Made by a program: the position numbers and the translations under genes. From the NCBI GenBank assembly GCA_024305745.1, contig JAHRBS010000004.1, positions 3,038,001 through 3,102,000 of the forward strand: a stretch of 64,000 nucleotides of DNA, given 5' to 3'. This DNA is from Polyporus tsugae. Lineage: Eukaryota; Basidiomycota; Agaricomycetes; Polyporales; Polyporaceae. How positions within the stretch are numbered: the first letter of the stretch is position 1; every line of letters begins with the position of its first letter. Below the pieces are notes generated by a model. That model made no database searches, was not told the DNA's origin, and worked only from the letters and a program-made list of their open reading frames with translations. Of the stretch, positions 24,753-36,349 are shown in pieces.

Positions 24753-25183
24753 GGCCGCACCTCACCGGGTATTGCATTCGCATACCCACTTCGCCGCCGG
24801 ACCCCTAACATCTATTCCTATCTATTCGCATCCACAGCATTCCGCACAGCTTCTCTTCTTGCACCCCGCTCTAGATCTGTATCGTTACTTCGAGGCCATG
24901 ACTCACATTGTAGTACTACCGCTTTTACCGTACATTCTGCACACTAATTTCAGGCACTTCGTTCGGAACTGGTTCCGGAATCCGCATTTACTGGGACACT
25001 TATTTCCGGCCCTCTCTGTCATGTAATTACATGCACCATTGACCGTGTCACGGTGGAACACGTAGTCGGTTTATCGTCAGAATGGTCCAGGATGCGATAG
25101 CGGGCGTATAACAGCGGGAACCCGAGAAGTTGGTTTAACCGATCCTAAGCGAGTACATGAGCTAGTACAACTGGGGCTGAGCA
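24753..25183. other. Convergent 3' region
   Basis: 431 bp between two convergent genes, with no coding signal. It holds the 3' UTRs of adenylation gene A and the SLC35F-like gene. Confidence 0.45.
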
Positions 25184-26906
25184 CTACTCCAACAAGGACA
25201 CTTCTTCCTCTAACTGGTCACCGCCCGTTCCTGATTCTTGATTAGTTCGATTGCTGGAAATGAGATCGTGGTCTTCTGCATGGCGAGAGTCCTCGAGACC
25301 TAAAGTTAAGAAACTAGAAACGACTATCACCGCCCCAAACACTACTTGGGCCTTTACAGGCCGGCCCAAGAAAAAATCTCCCAAGACGGCTAAGGGCATC
25401 GTAAGGCTGAGCCCAACGGTGACGACTAGAGGCGTGGTCTTGAGCATGGCAATAACATAGATGTAGTCTGACGAGAGTGTAATGGCCATCTGCGATTTAA
25501 AATAAGCAAACATGTGGGCACCGACATAGCTGCGCCGGCAGGCGATTGATACGCACATTGATCAACAAGGCCGTTACCACTTTGCTTGTATGGGGCAGTT
25601 GAATCGTCTCCACTCCGGTGAGATGCAAAACGACGCCAATTGGCCAACACGTAAGGATGTTGAATAAGCCGACAAACCCGAAGAACAGTTGCATGTCGAT
25701 GCGCGACTCGGACCGAATGCGGACTTTGAGCAACGTCACGTAAAGCGCGTAAAAGAGGGCCGAGAGGAGCGCGAGCGCATCGCCAACTATTGGCATGGAT
25801 GGCAGATATGACATATCCGCGGACGGGCTCGTAGGTCCGAATGACTGCGGCTGCGACGAGTCCGAGAGGGAGACCAGGACGACACCAAAGAAGCTAGATG
25901 GATATGTGTCAGTCTCGCCATAAGCACATGTACACGCAACAGTCAGCTGGACAAAAGGGATGCCCAAACTATTGCCACATACCTGGCGATAACAGCGGCA
26001 ATCTTGATTAATGTCAAGCTCTCTACTCTGAAGATCCGGCCAATACCCAGAGTGAAGAAACCTAGACGGGACCAAATCCGACCGGGACCGTTATTCCTGT
26101 GTGAGTACCAATTTGCATCCTTGGGACGAGTCAGAAGAACCGATGCTTACCGCTCATGCTGGACAGGATCGTCGCGCTAGCGACACTGGTATAGTCGAGC
26201 GACGCATTCACCGTCCAGTTCGCAACGAACCATAACAGGCAGAACACGGCTGCAAGTTGAGCGGTCTCCCGAATTGTCAACGGTTGGGAAGATTTGCTAC
26301 CGCCGGCCCTGTCCTCTAAGTGGATGAGTTGGGTGTTCTGGGTTGCAACTCAGTACACATAGGCGGCGAGTGAGCATCGGAACCAGGACTTACCGTAACC
26401 CCTAACGTTTCAGCCGCTTCGGCGTGCGTCAAGAGTGGTTCATATGCCTCTCTCCTAGAGACAATGGCATGAACACAGCGTACTTGATTTGACATACTCG
26501 GTTGACCTACCCACCGACTTCGGCATTCTTATGACTCCTGCATCGAGCTTGGCGAATGGCGAAGGGGATTAAGTATAGCGCGAATGCACTGGTGTTGAGG
26601 TATGTGACCCTTCATGCGAAATTGAGGATCTACTCAGAGCGTAGCAGAGGGGGGAGACGTACAGGAATGGCTTCTCATAGCCGCCCTCGAACAAACCCTG
26701 GGAAGCAGTGTTACGCGACGCATTAGAAAGTAACGGATGAAATGTACTTGTGTTACGAAGTTCGAAGTGGTCCAAAGCACCACAACACACAGTAGGAGCG
26801 ATATGCCAATCAAGTAGTCCCTCCGCTTGTCGGTTTGTGGGAGTGCGCGGGACCTCGATTCTGCCCGAGAACGAGAACGAGGTGGGCGAGCAGGGGAGGG
26901 GTCCAT
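25184..26906 (-). CDS. SLC35F5-like drug/metabolite transporter
   Basis: The gene starts at 26906 and stops at 25184, with at least six introns. Exons 1-3 (26748-26906, 26663-26697, 26511-26609) give a Ser/Arg-rich N-terminus, TM1 (YLIGISLLLCVVVLWTTSNF), GLFEGGYEKPFLVTYLNTSA and ALYLIPFAIRQ, matching the start of SLC35F5/Thi74-like proteins. Later exons show LAAVFCLLWFVANW, DYTSVASATILSSMSG, RVESLTLIKIAAVIAS, ALALLSALFYALYVTLLKVR, LFFGFVGLFNILTCWPIGV and a last EamA half with TTPLVVTVGLSLTMPLAVLG, ending in an acidic tail. About ten TM helices are expected. The family sits in vacuolar or other endomembranes; its substrate is not established. It lies 240 bp from SLX9 on a divergent promoter. 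Confidence 0.82.
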
Positions 26907-27146
26907 CAGCAGGCAAGACCATCAAGCTTGAAGCATTGCCGAGGGGCGTTGGGGGGTGCTGGCAGGCAGACGGTGGGTGGGAAGGACGAGTCGACCAAGT
27001 GCCACTGCCCGTCTCGGGGCGGGAGCGCAGAGCACGTCATTTCCTTTCTCGGTTACCCCACCTGCGTCTGCTTCGCCCAACTTGAAACCGACGTTCCTCT
27101 CTCGTTCCCGCCCATTTCCTCACCCGTCTTCAGTACACGACCCGCT
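26907..27146. promoter_or_regulatory. Short divergent promoter SLC35F-like / SLX9
   Basis: Only 240 bp separates the two start codons, so both genes must share this region as a bidirectional promoter. A CCCCTC/GAGGGG-rich tract is present; no TATA box was seen. Confidence 0.5.
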
Positions 27147-28157
27147 ATGGTGAGCCCTTGAGACGAGCCTCATGTAGAACGAATAGCTCACCCTCGGAAG
27201 ATAGCCCAAAGAAAGACGCAGGCGCAGCGGTGCTCACGAGCAATCTGTTAGGCTCCCCTCCCAACGCGAATTCGCTGTCCAGGACAATGCCGTCGAGCAC
27301 GTCGCCATCGGAGAACAGAAGGAACGCTCTGTGAGTAGCTCGTACGACTTTCGGCCCACAGCAGGTGTTTGAGCTCGAGCATATCAGGCCGCAGAGATCC
27401 TGGCAGACATGGCTGCGGACCAAGAGCCTCGCCCGACGCTCAAGAAAAAGGAAAAGCAAGCGTTGAAACACCAACTGTTCATAGAACGTGAGATACTGTT
27501 TCTCATCATATTGCACCCTGTCCTTGCGTTCCCTTGCACCCTGTTACACCCGAGCACCCCGCTCTACTCAATCATCAACTCATACCACACCATTTCAAGG
27601 CGTCCGCGCTCACCAGTTGCTGACATGACGACTGCGCACAGGATTAGAGCAGACCCGGTCTCCATATTCTAAGTCGCACGAACGCCGGTTGAAACGCAAA
27701 GCCCGCGAACAAGTCGCCGGGGGGATGAGCGAGATCAAGGCCGCCATCTCCGCCCTGGAAGACGACATGCCGGAAGCGATACAGAACGCTGTCGCCGCTG
27801 ACGAAGCTGCCGGCGCTGACGCTGCATCGAGGCCGCAGAAGGCCCGGCCTAAGCCTGGTCAGATAGGCAAAGGGAAGGGTGTCCCCCTTAGCAAGAATCA
27901 AAGAAAGCGCACGCTGTACGTATCGCGTCCATATTGCAGCGGTTTTTGCCATACCGTTCTCCATTCGGACATGCATGTGGGGAAGGAGGAGAAGCTCACG
28001 CCGCCCGTTCTCTTCCAGGCAAGTCGAGCGGATGCGCATCCCCATGATCCTTGCGACCCCGGAGTTCGCGGCGAATCCCTTCCAGACTATCCGCACGCAT
28101 GCGCAGAACTCACTCCTCAAGCATGAGCCCCCGACAGCGGCCTCGACTTCCGGTTGA
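27147..28157 (+). CDS. SLX9: Ribosome biogenesis protein Slx9
   Basis: Five exons (27147-27149, 27205-27330, 27388-27487, 27642-27915, 28019-28157) join to 642 nt, 213 residues. Exon 1 codes only for the initiator Met, which is followed by PKERRRRSGAHEQSVRLPS. The middle carries the Slx9 core KKKEKQALKHQLFIERLEQT and SPYSKSHERRLKRKAREQVA, and the end carries RMRIPMILATPEFAANPFQT with HAQNSLLKH. Slx9 is a nucleolar factor bound to pre-40S particles that helps ITS1 processing and 40S export. The one-codon first exon is easily missed by gene finders; without it the next Met is at 27409, losing the N-terminal 50 residues. The length is normal for fungal Slx9. Confidence 0.85.
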
Positions 28158-28984
28158 ACTTTCAATCCCGAAGCCCCGGTGTGCCATGCGCTGCGCCTTC
28201 GCAGCGTTGGAGCTTGAACGACGTGCCGGGACAGCGCAGGCCACACCCCGCCTCCGGCCACTCTGGGCACCTGCGCCGCAACGCTGCTCGACTCCGTGGA
28301 TATCGTCGAATCGTTCAAATTCCGCTTGTCATCGGCGACTTGTTTCATCCCCTTTTCCATCCGCCCATTCCATTCCCCACTCGGTGGCATCCGCGGACCT
28401 GCGCATGCAATTCCTCCCATCCCGATGGAGAGTCAAAAGGGGCCTTCGTGCATTCACGCGTTCATTATTGAAGCTTTGGTCGACGTCCAAGATCGCGCGC
28501 ACATGTGGTAGAAAAGGCAATATATGCATTATATACACTAGGCAATGTCGTTGTTGTATTGTATCATACGGGGTATGGATGTTGTCGAGAAGATCTAGAA
28601 GTAATGACATACTGGTGCATAAAGTGAGCCTGGAAAACGTCAGTGCACAAAATAAAACGTGCGGTATCGAGTGATGGTATAATGCGCAAGTGGTGGTAAC
28701 AGGAATGACGAACCGAGGAAAACCCCATGAGTCGTGACTGTAATGGCAATAGTGGTGCCGAAGTACCTGAACTTTGAACATTCAAGGCCGTTGTACATGC
28801 ATGTATCCCAAACCCGGCAGCGCATGCGACGTATTGCTAACGCTGCAACCCGAATCCGCGACGATCCGAACATACTCACCTTCGCTGCGAAGCGACAACA
28901 ACACGGTTCCCATCTAGAAACACACTAGTGTCGCATCCAGAATACAGCTTTCTCGCCTTGCTCACCTCCCAATCTTCACCCAGC
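28158..28984. other. Convergent 3' region SLX9 / coiled-coil gene
   Basis: About 830 bp between convergent stops. Forward frames to 28674 are open but of unnatural composition and lack motifs. Probably UTR and spacer; nothing else seen. Confidence 0.45.
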
Positions 28985-31568
28985 CTAATCGTCGTCGCCC
29001 TCGCCCTCACCCTTGCTCATCCCCGCGCTCCATACCGTGCTCCCGCTCCCGCTCCTGCGGCTGCTCCGTCGGTCCCCACTCCTGCGGACGATCTCCGTGA
29101 AGCCGCCAGGGGAGCCCTTCGCGATCTGGTCGCTCAGGTGGCGCTCGTGTGCGTCCAACGCCGCGAGCGTGTTCTCCGCCTCAGCCTGTTCGAGTGCCTC
29201 CTGAGTGAGGTTCGGCGTCGTGGTGCCGGTAGCAGGTGCCGAGTTGGCCGACACGTCCGAGTTCGTCCGCCGGAAGAACGAGAACCTCGACGATGACGTG
29301 GTGGGGGTCATGGGTGCTGCCGTTCCCGGGGTGACCGTGCTCGCGGTGATAGGGGTGCGCGCGGGGACCTCGCCAGCTGGAGAGGAATAGCTTTTGCCCA
29401 AGCCCGGTATCGCCGGGGACATGGGCTTCTCGATGCCCATGAGCTTCATGGTCGCGTGAAGGCGCTCACGCTCCCGTCGGTCCTCTTCGTCCTCCGTGGT
29501 GTCGAGCTTCCGGGCACCGGTTACCGAGTTCGTTCCGGCCTTGAGGGTCAGGGGACGCAAGTGGGCATTGTGTGTGTCCGCCTTCTTGTCCGCCTCATTT
29601 CCGCTGAAGAGCGAGAACCTCCAGTCGAACGACAGCGACCGACGTGATGCGCGCGTAGACGGTGCAGGGGTAGGCGGGCCGTTGGTGGTCTCTGCGGACT
29701 TCGCGGCGGCCCGTGCGGCGCGAATGTCCTCGAAGGTAGTAAGCCGTTCCGGTTGAGGGGAGGTGACAGTGGATGAGGAGGACGAGAATGACGAGAAAAT
29801 GGCGGATTGTGGACGGCCCTTCTTCGGAGGTGGGCCTGCAGCCGGATTTGGGGAGTTCGGAATGGCGTCGGCGAACGTCGTGAACTTGGCAGAAGGAGGA
29901 GGAGGCGCTTTCTCCGAATAATCGACGGCCAGGACATGCTCGTAACCTTCTTGCGAAATGATGCGGTCGATAATCTTTGAAGCATAGAGTGACAGGGCTT
30001 TGTTGGCATCCTTCAGACTCTTGACCTCGCTCCTAAGGACCTCGATATCGTCCAGAGAACCAGTGACCTCCGCGCCCTCGGACATGGAGGAAACCTTCCG
30101 GTCTGTGCTCTTCCGACCACGCTTGTTCTTCGGGTTGATGATAGAACGATCGGTATCCAGGGACGCGCGACCTTCCACCAGATCCTTGTTCTCGGCACGG
30201 CCAAGTTCTGCAGCAAGGTCCAAACCGGGTCCGGTGATGGGAAGATTGGCAAGCGACTCGCCGCGTGGTGCAGGGGAGGAACGGGAGTTGGTCGACGTGG
30301 TACGCCTGCGGCCACCTCTGCGCGGGTTACCTCTGGCAGGAGACTCCGTATCCTTGCGCTCGCTGTCCAACTCGTCTTGCTGGAACTCGGGGTCGAGGTC
30401 ACCTCCCAGTTCCTCCACATGTTCGTCGCGCTCATCAACAGGGTCAAGGACGCTGCGGCTGCTCGTGTTCCTGCTGAGGATACTCTCTGCGTCGCGGTTG
30501 TCGTCATCGTCACCCGCCTCAGAACTATCGCTAGGTTCTGTGCCAGTGCCACCCATGCGCAACACATCGAATTGACCATTGAGGGTCTTCTCGCGAAGAA
30601 GGATATTGTAGGACTCGTTCTCTTCCTGCAGTTCATTGTTCACGCGCTTGAGGTCGTGAAGCTGGGTCTGGAGAAGGGCGAGGGTAGACTGGAGGGAGTT
30701 GTAAGAAATGGAAAGGGTCGATAGCTCTAGACGCAGGGCGGTCATCTCGGCCGGTTCCTGCTCAGGATCGCTGAGGTCCTGCTTCGGCTGCTCATCTTCG
30801 ACAGGTTGTTCCTCGACGTCCGTCTCCGATTCGGCAATGGATACCACGGATGGAGACGTAAGGACGGGGGGTGGCTGTTTGCGTGTTTGTGTGAGGGACT
30901 GGATCCGTGACTTGAGGTGTTGTTCATTGTCGTAGAACGCCTGACGCTCGGCCTCAAAGGTCGCAGTCTGTGCGCATTGTTAGTATCGTCGAGCCCTATC
31001 ATGAAAGGCGCAGTCGGAACTGACCTGCTCGTTGTATCGACGCTGTAGGTCGCGTTTCTCCTTCTCTAGTTCGCGGACCTGTGTCCGGAGCTTCTCGGCG
31101 ACTTCCATGCGGGCAGCCATCTCCTCCTCCATGCGACTCTGGTCTGCATAGAGTTCTTGAAGACGTGATTCGGCGCCATTGAGGGCAGAAGTAAGGTTGT
31201 CATTCTCAGCGGATAGCTGGGTGATGGTAGCATCCTTGTCTTGAAGTTTGACAAGCAGCTGGACAAATGCGAGTCAGTGAGAGGTAGTATATACTGAGGG
31301 GTGGATATACCTTCTCCTTCTTTTCCGTTTCCTCCTTGAGTGAGGCTGACAGAGATTCGCGGGTCTCACCGGGTGGTGTAGACGAAGCACCATGGGGCTT
31401 AATGATCGACTGCCTACGGACGGGAGAGTTAAGAGAAGCGGAGACACGTGAAGAAGCCGCTGCGCGTGCAGTTGCACCCTTGGCAATAGAGGAGGAAGGG
31501 GGAGAAGTGGAGCTGGGGGGTGATCGTCGTGAGGTAGGCGTGGCTCTTGGGGGTGCGGTGGTGGCCAT
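28985..31568 (-). CDS. Coiled-coil protein, uncharacterised fungal family
   Basis: Three exons (31311-31568, 31025-31258, 28985-30967) join to 2475 nt, 824 residues. The N-terminus is Ser/Pro/Thr-rich. Residues about 80-190 form a strong coiled coil (LLVKLQDKDATITQLSAEND onwards, then RMEEEMAARMEVAEKLRTQV). A second coil lies in TALRLELSTLSISYNSLQST. A conserved-looking block DIEVLRSEVKSLKDANKALS with YASKIIDRIISQEGYEHVLA follows. The C-terminal half is disordered and Ser/Pro-rich with a short coil near the end (EALEQAEAENTLAALDAHER). No enzyme motif is present. A cytoskeletal or polarity scaffold is a reasonable guess but only an inference. It shares a 344-bp divergent promoter with the XRCC2-like gene. 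Confidence 0.8.
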
Positions 31569-31912
31569 TACGGGATATCGTCAGAGAGTGGGATGTCGTG
31601 ATTGGGGATTGAGGACGGGCAGCCTGCCGCCGTGGTGTTGAGGTCGATAGGGAGAAAGAGAAAGAAGGGGGGTATGCTGGGTCGGAGGGGGACTTGGAGG
31701 GAGAGGATGGTCGTTAAGTCAATGACTGCCACTGAACAGAAACGATCATACCCTGGGCGCCTAGCCCACGTGGAGGCAGATCCCTCATCGACATCGGCGC
31801 CTCGTGCCACAACCGCGACATGTTTCTGCTTTGCGACCCGGGCCAGCCCCTCCAGACCGCTCGGCCAGTGCAACCCCCCCTCGGGGATCCTGTCTATCCG
31901 ACTCGCAATCTC
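31569..31912. promoter_or_regulatory. Divergent promoter coiled-coil gene / XRCC2
   Basis: 344 bp between two divergent start codons. It is an obligate shared promoter if the XRCC2 start at 31913 is right. An upstream in-frame ATG at 31820 would shorten it. Confidence 0.4.
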
Positions 31913-33222
31913 ATGGAGGGCCCACTCAGTGCGTCTGACATTCTCGAAGAGATACAGACAGAATCCCTCCAAACAGTACGCCCACTGAGACTTCACCCGC
32001 AACTCCGGCTAACAACCCAGTTCGCAGTTCCTGTCATCCGTGAGGCGCGAGTGTGAGTGCACTGATCTCAGTCGCCCATTGAAATTCGTGGCTGCCATCG
32101 CGTGCTCACAAACTTGCAGCGTGCTCCGCGGGAGCTACCTTGATTCCTGCGCTTGACACCCATTTATCCTCGGTTAATGCTAATCGCACCTCTCACCAAT
32201 GGCCTCTCAACCGAGGCGACATCATCGAGGTCCAAGGACCAGCTGCAAGCGGCAAGACGCACTTCCTCTACCATATGTTAGCCACCTGCTTAATGCCTTC
32301 ACAGTCCCAAGGCAAATACCTTGGAGGTTGGGGTAAAGCAGCAATCCTTTTCGATACCGACGGCAAATTCGACATTTCTAGACTTCACGAGCTTCTTGTC
32401 TCTCGTTTGACTCGTCATCTTACACAGGAGGAACCTCATTATGCAAGCCTCCCCATCGAATTGGAGGACCTGGCTACTCAGTGTGTGGAAAGCTTGCACA
32501 TCTTCCGTCCCACCTCTTCGGCGCAACTCGCTGTCACCCTCATCCACCTCCCAAAGTACCACGCGACGAACCCTCGCTTGCAGGACACCGAGATCGGTCT
32601 GCTCGCTGTCGACTCGCTCAGCGCGTTCTACTGGAGAGATCGCTATTCTCTCGAGCAGATCCGCGATGCAGCAGATGGCTCGTCTCACGCCGCGCTTCCG
32701 CCTAATCCGCTTCACCACGTCGTGAAGACACTTCAAGCATTCCGCTCTTCCCACCAACCCGTCATCCTGCTGTCCAACTGGGGCTTGAATTTGTTTCCGA
32801 AGCCGTCGGCTTCTGACGAACCGGAATCTCCGTTTTACAGGCAGCATCTCCACCCATTCCCCGCCCCCTTCGAAGCCCATGGAGCCGCCGAGGCGATCTC
32901 GAACATACAAAGTTCCCAACAGCCGCGCTCTTCGAGCGTCAACTCCTCGCGGGATAGCCCTGCAGGCCGTGTACGTCGTCAAGCGGACACGACTCTACCT
33001 CTCCATTACCACATCACATTGCACCCATCGCCCATCGACCCGTTCCCCGTCTCCTACTTCCTGGCCGAAGCTGTCGCCGAGGAACACATGCGCGCTGCGC
33101 TCGTGAACAAGGGCGAGATCCGGGGACTGATTCGGACGCCGGGGAGGAATGACGTCGGCGAGTTCGCGTTCTGGATTGGGGAGAAGGAGATCTTCGTCGA
33201 TGACGCCGAACGGCCACCGTAA
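31913..33222 (+). CDS. XRCC2: RAD51 paralogue, XRCC2-like
   Basis: Two exons (31913-32039, 32120-33222) join to 1230 nt, 409 residues. The intron donor GTGAGG at 32040 puts exon 2 in frame. Walker A GPAASGKT is at residues 82-89. A conserved Asp strand AILFDTDGKFDISRLHELL follows, as in XRCC2 (FIDTD...FDMLRL), and the Walker B strand LLAVDSLSAFYW is at about 202-213. XRCC2 is a RecA-fold ATPase of the BCDX2 complex that helps RAD51 filaments in homologous recombination in the nucleus. A proline/serine-rich insertion near residues 260-320 is not typical of the animal protein. The start could also be the in-frame ATG at 31820. Confidence 0.78.
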
Positions 33223-34583
33223 CCGCGACTGGGGGTATGGCAGCGAAGTGCACCCTCGACATTCGTATCGCGGAGGACGATCCGATGTCACGTCAGGATG
33301 ACAGAAAGCACTATATGTGTGGCTTCTTCTAGGTTCTCTTTGGCCGGGATGAGGCTTGCCGGGCCGGCGTGTAATTGCCAGTGGTTGCACCAATTGTATC
33401 CCCCAATTTATGGTTTTTCAGACTACTTGCCTAGTGAGCGTGTATCCAACTCCCAGGAGCATTTGAACGAATTTGCCTCGTGCAAACGCGATGACGTGCT
33501 AGGTACGCGTTTCCACCCTCATCTTTTCACCCTGCCGTGCCAGTGGTTAACAGCCGTGCGGCACTACCATGCTCCAGATCGTGCGCCTGGGTCAGCCACC
33601 GAGTATTTTCGTAGTATATTCGGACCTGCCGACATGCCGTGAGGCGTACCAAGGAGGCTGACGATGGGCTGACACTGGCCGATCGTCGCCGGACGTCGTT
33701 ATAAACTCCCCTCGTGAGTGTGGCTGGCCCTCGTCTCATCTTGTCCTTCGTCTGTCGTCTCCGTCAAAGGTGCGTGCTTCCTCTGGTCTCGGGGTGTGGC
33801 ATTGGTTTAAAGGAAGGTACGTCGGGCGTAAGTACTTGTCTTCTGATCTATGGTTGGTCCCTCAAGTTCCTTCTTTTCTTTGTTTTGGTTGGGGTGGGTG
33901 GGCGGGCCTCGGTTAGAAGGTGCGTGCGTCGCTTTGGTTACATTCGGTTTGGGGTTCAAGGTTCATTTCTTTCCGTTTGCATTCGTTTTCGATGTTGTAT
34001 GAGGTGCCCGGATTGGTCATGTTCGTTTGAGTGTGTGTGATTTTTTTCGTTGGTCTTGCTTTTAGGTTTAAGGTTCATCGTAGGAGATTATGTAGCCCCC
34101 GGTAGTCATGTTCCCGAGGGAAGGACTTTGGTCCTGGCGCATACCTTTTCGTGGTCCTCGGGATAAGTACCTTCCCACTCGACTCCGTTTCGGCGTCGAG
34201 TGGATTGGGAAACCAAAATGCGCTGTCTCGTTCACCGCCTTGTTTTCGTCGCCCAAGCTCCTCTACCACGCAGGCTCCGCCTCGATGAGAGTCATATACT
34301 GAATATGCAAGACGGTTGATTAGCCCGAATAGAGTACAGAAATCTTCAATAGTACAAAGATGCAATAAGGATAGCTTCAAAGATAGCGGACGACGGCGAA
34401 AATATACGAAAGAATCACAGGGTGGCGATGAGTAATACACGACGGAGATGCAGGCAGAAAAAAAAGACGAGATGGACAGAAAGCTTCTACGGTTAGCACA
34501 AGAAAACTACAGCAAAGAATAGGTGCGAGTTGTAAGATATTGAACAAGGGCAGCGAAGCCAATCAGAGCCGTGTTGGGAACGC
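33223..34583. other. Intergenic with promoter-like and splice-like signals
   Basis: About 1.36 kb between convergent coding genes. TATAAA at 33700-33705 is followed by a pyrimidine-rich tract, donor-like GTGCGT, GTACGT and GTAAGT near 33771, 33818 and 33829, a strongly G/T-rich plus strand (33830-34070) and an acceptor-like TTTTAG near 34065. No protein-coding frame fits. A spliced non-coding RNA is possible. Confidence 0.35.
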
Positions 34584-36349
34584 CTAGCTTGTCGCGTAGA
34601 TCGTATCGAGCTCCTCCTTGAACTTCCCCTCCACGGCCCTGCGCCGAATGTTGCCCTTCGTCGCCGTGCGGGGAAGGGTGCCCGCCGGCACGACGACGAC
34701 GAACGCCGTAGACACGATCCGCTCGTGCATGTAGCGGCGGGAGTGGAAGTGTCGCGTCCGACGGATGATGTCACGCGTTAGCTTCTCGGCGTCCAGGTCG
34801 CCCTTGGGCTCGACGAAGAGCGTGGGAGAAGGGCGACCGTTGCCGACGACGATGCACGCCGCGACGAGGTCGGCGCACGTCTCGAGCACGTTCTCCTCGA
34901 TCGCCTTCGTGTCGCAGCGGAGCGCGGTCGCGGACTTGATCCAGTCGTCGTCCCGCCCGCGCGAGACGTAGCGGCCGGGCGCGATCTCGAGGAAGAGGTC
35001 ACCGGTGTGGTAGTCTCCGTCGGCGCCGCGGAGAGAGGGGTGTGGGCAGTCGCCGGAGTGCGCGAGGATGACGAGCTCGTGCAGCCTCTGGTTCGCGTTT
35101 ACGTATCCCGTCTCCGACTCGGCCGTCTTGGCATTGTCGGCGTCAGGTGCGGGGGTAACGGGGCGGAACTCGTACACAGTCCCTTCGATGACTTGCAGCT
35201 GGGCCGCATCCTTCCCCCTTCCACCGACCGAGAGCATCATCGCGCCGACCTCGGTGCTTCCGAAGCAGTTCTTGATCAGGATGCCGTTCGCGTACGCCCA
35301 TGCTTCCTCCTCGACGGCAAGAGGCAGTCCGGTGTACAAAAGTTCATCGAGGGAGGCGAGAGCCGCCAGGAGTGCGGGATTGGAGCGGGCGTTGCGAAGG
35401 TGCGTGCCAAGGAAGGAGGCGAACTGGTTGAGGCGATTCAGGCCGCAGCGATGGACCATGTCGAGCAGCTCATTCGAGGAGAAGGGAAGCTGTGTGGGTT
35501 GGATGGTGCAGGAGCCGTGCTGGAGGAAGCCCATGAGCATGAACGTCTGTCCGATATGGGAGAGCGACCCTCTAGTGATGCAATCAGCGCCATGATCACT
35601 AAGGGATGGACACCCGAGACGGTTGTGTCAAAGGCACTCACATCCACACAGTGACATCCTGCCTATCTGAGCGATGTGGACGAGTGACGTGCGCTGCCTT
35701 CTGGACGGTGGCGTTCACCCAGTCTGCACTGCAAGGGACGAGCTTGGGGCTGCCGGAGGTAGATCCTGAGGTGTGGTAAATCATGACGATGTCATCGCCC
35801 TTGGACGGTACCCAGAGCGGGGGCAGAGGTGCATCGCTGACGTCTACTGAGCGAACGTCGGTAGCAAGCTCGGCGGGGGTGGGGCAGTCGACGACGATGG
35901 ATGCAAACGCGGGATCGAAGACCAACGCCCGAGCGCCGGCCCGGTGGAGGAGCTCGTAGACAACGTCGGGGTTGGGTAGGCGGAGAGAAAAGAGCTGCGG
36001 GATGTACCCTGCCCTTGCAATGCCATATACGTGGAGGACGTCCAAATACGTTGAGCCACCGAGCCTGCGGAGATGGTTAGGTGGGTTGCGCCCCGCAGTA
36101 GGAAGGCCGGTCATCTACTCACCACAAACCGACTATGGAACGACTAGGGAGTGCATGTGCAGCCAGAGCACGAGCCCAGTGGCGCGCAGACCGTTCAACG
36201 TCGAGGAGAAATTGCTGGTAGGAGATGGAGACCCATTCCTCGACGACGGTCCTGTCCGTGGCGGACAAGCGGGGAAGCTTGAAAGCCGGGGAAGATGGGT
36301 AGAGAGCGGCAGAGTGCTCGAGGACGGTGAGGTGAGTCCTGTAACTCAT
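34584..36349 (-). CDS. Stand-alone adenylate-forming enzyme (ANL), paralogue B
   Basis: Three exons (36123-36349, 35642-36064, 34584-35571) join to 1638 nt, 545 residues. It starts MSYRTHLTVLEHSAALYPSS, nearly the same as paralogue A, and keeps the phosphate loop HTSGSTSGSPKLVP, the motif FGSTEVGAM (A5), the YHTGDLF motif, GRDDDWIK and the C-terminal TATKGNIRR lysine. The first exon is 227 nt in both genes and both introns fall at the same codons (after the TG of the W in GLW, and inside WM/WI before GS), so they are a true gene duplication and not convergent. Like A it has no carrier or reductase domain and should form acyl-AMP or acyl-CoA in the cytosol. Residues near the acyl pocket differ (YGN versus FGS), so substrates may differ. 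Confidence 0.85.

Noticed and set aside
32140..33222. XRCC2 start at 32140
   Set aside because: The codon there is TTG; an upstream exon (31913-32039) splices in frame and supplies an ATG.
22975..36349. Secondary-metabolite gene cluster around the two adenylation enzymes
   Set aside because: The enclosed genes are housekeeping and lie on mixed strands; no tailoring enzyme, carrier domain or pathway regulator is present.
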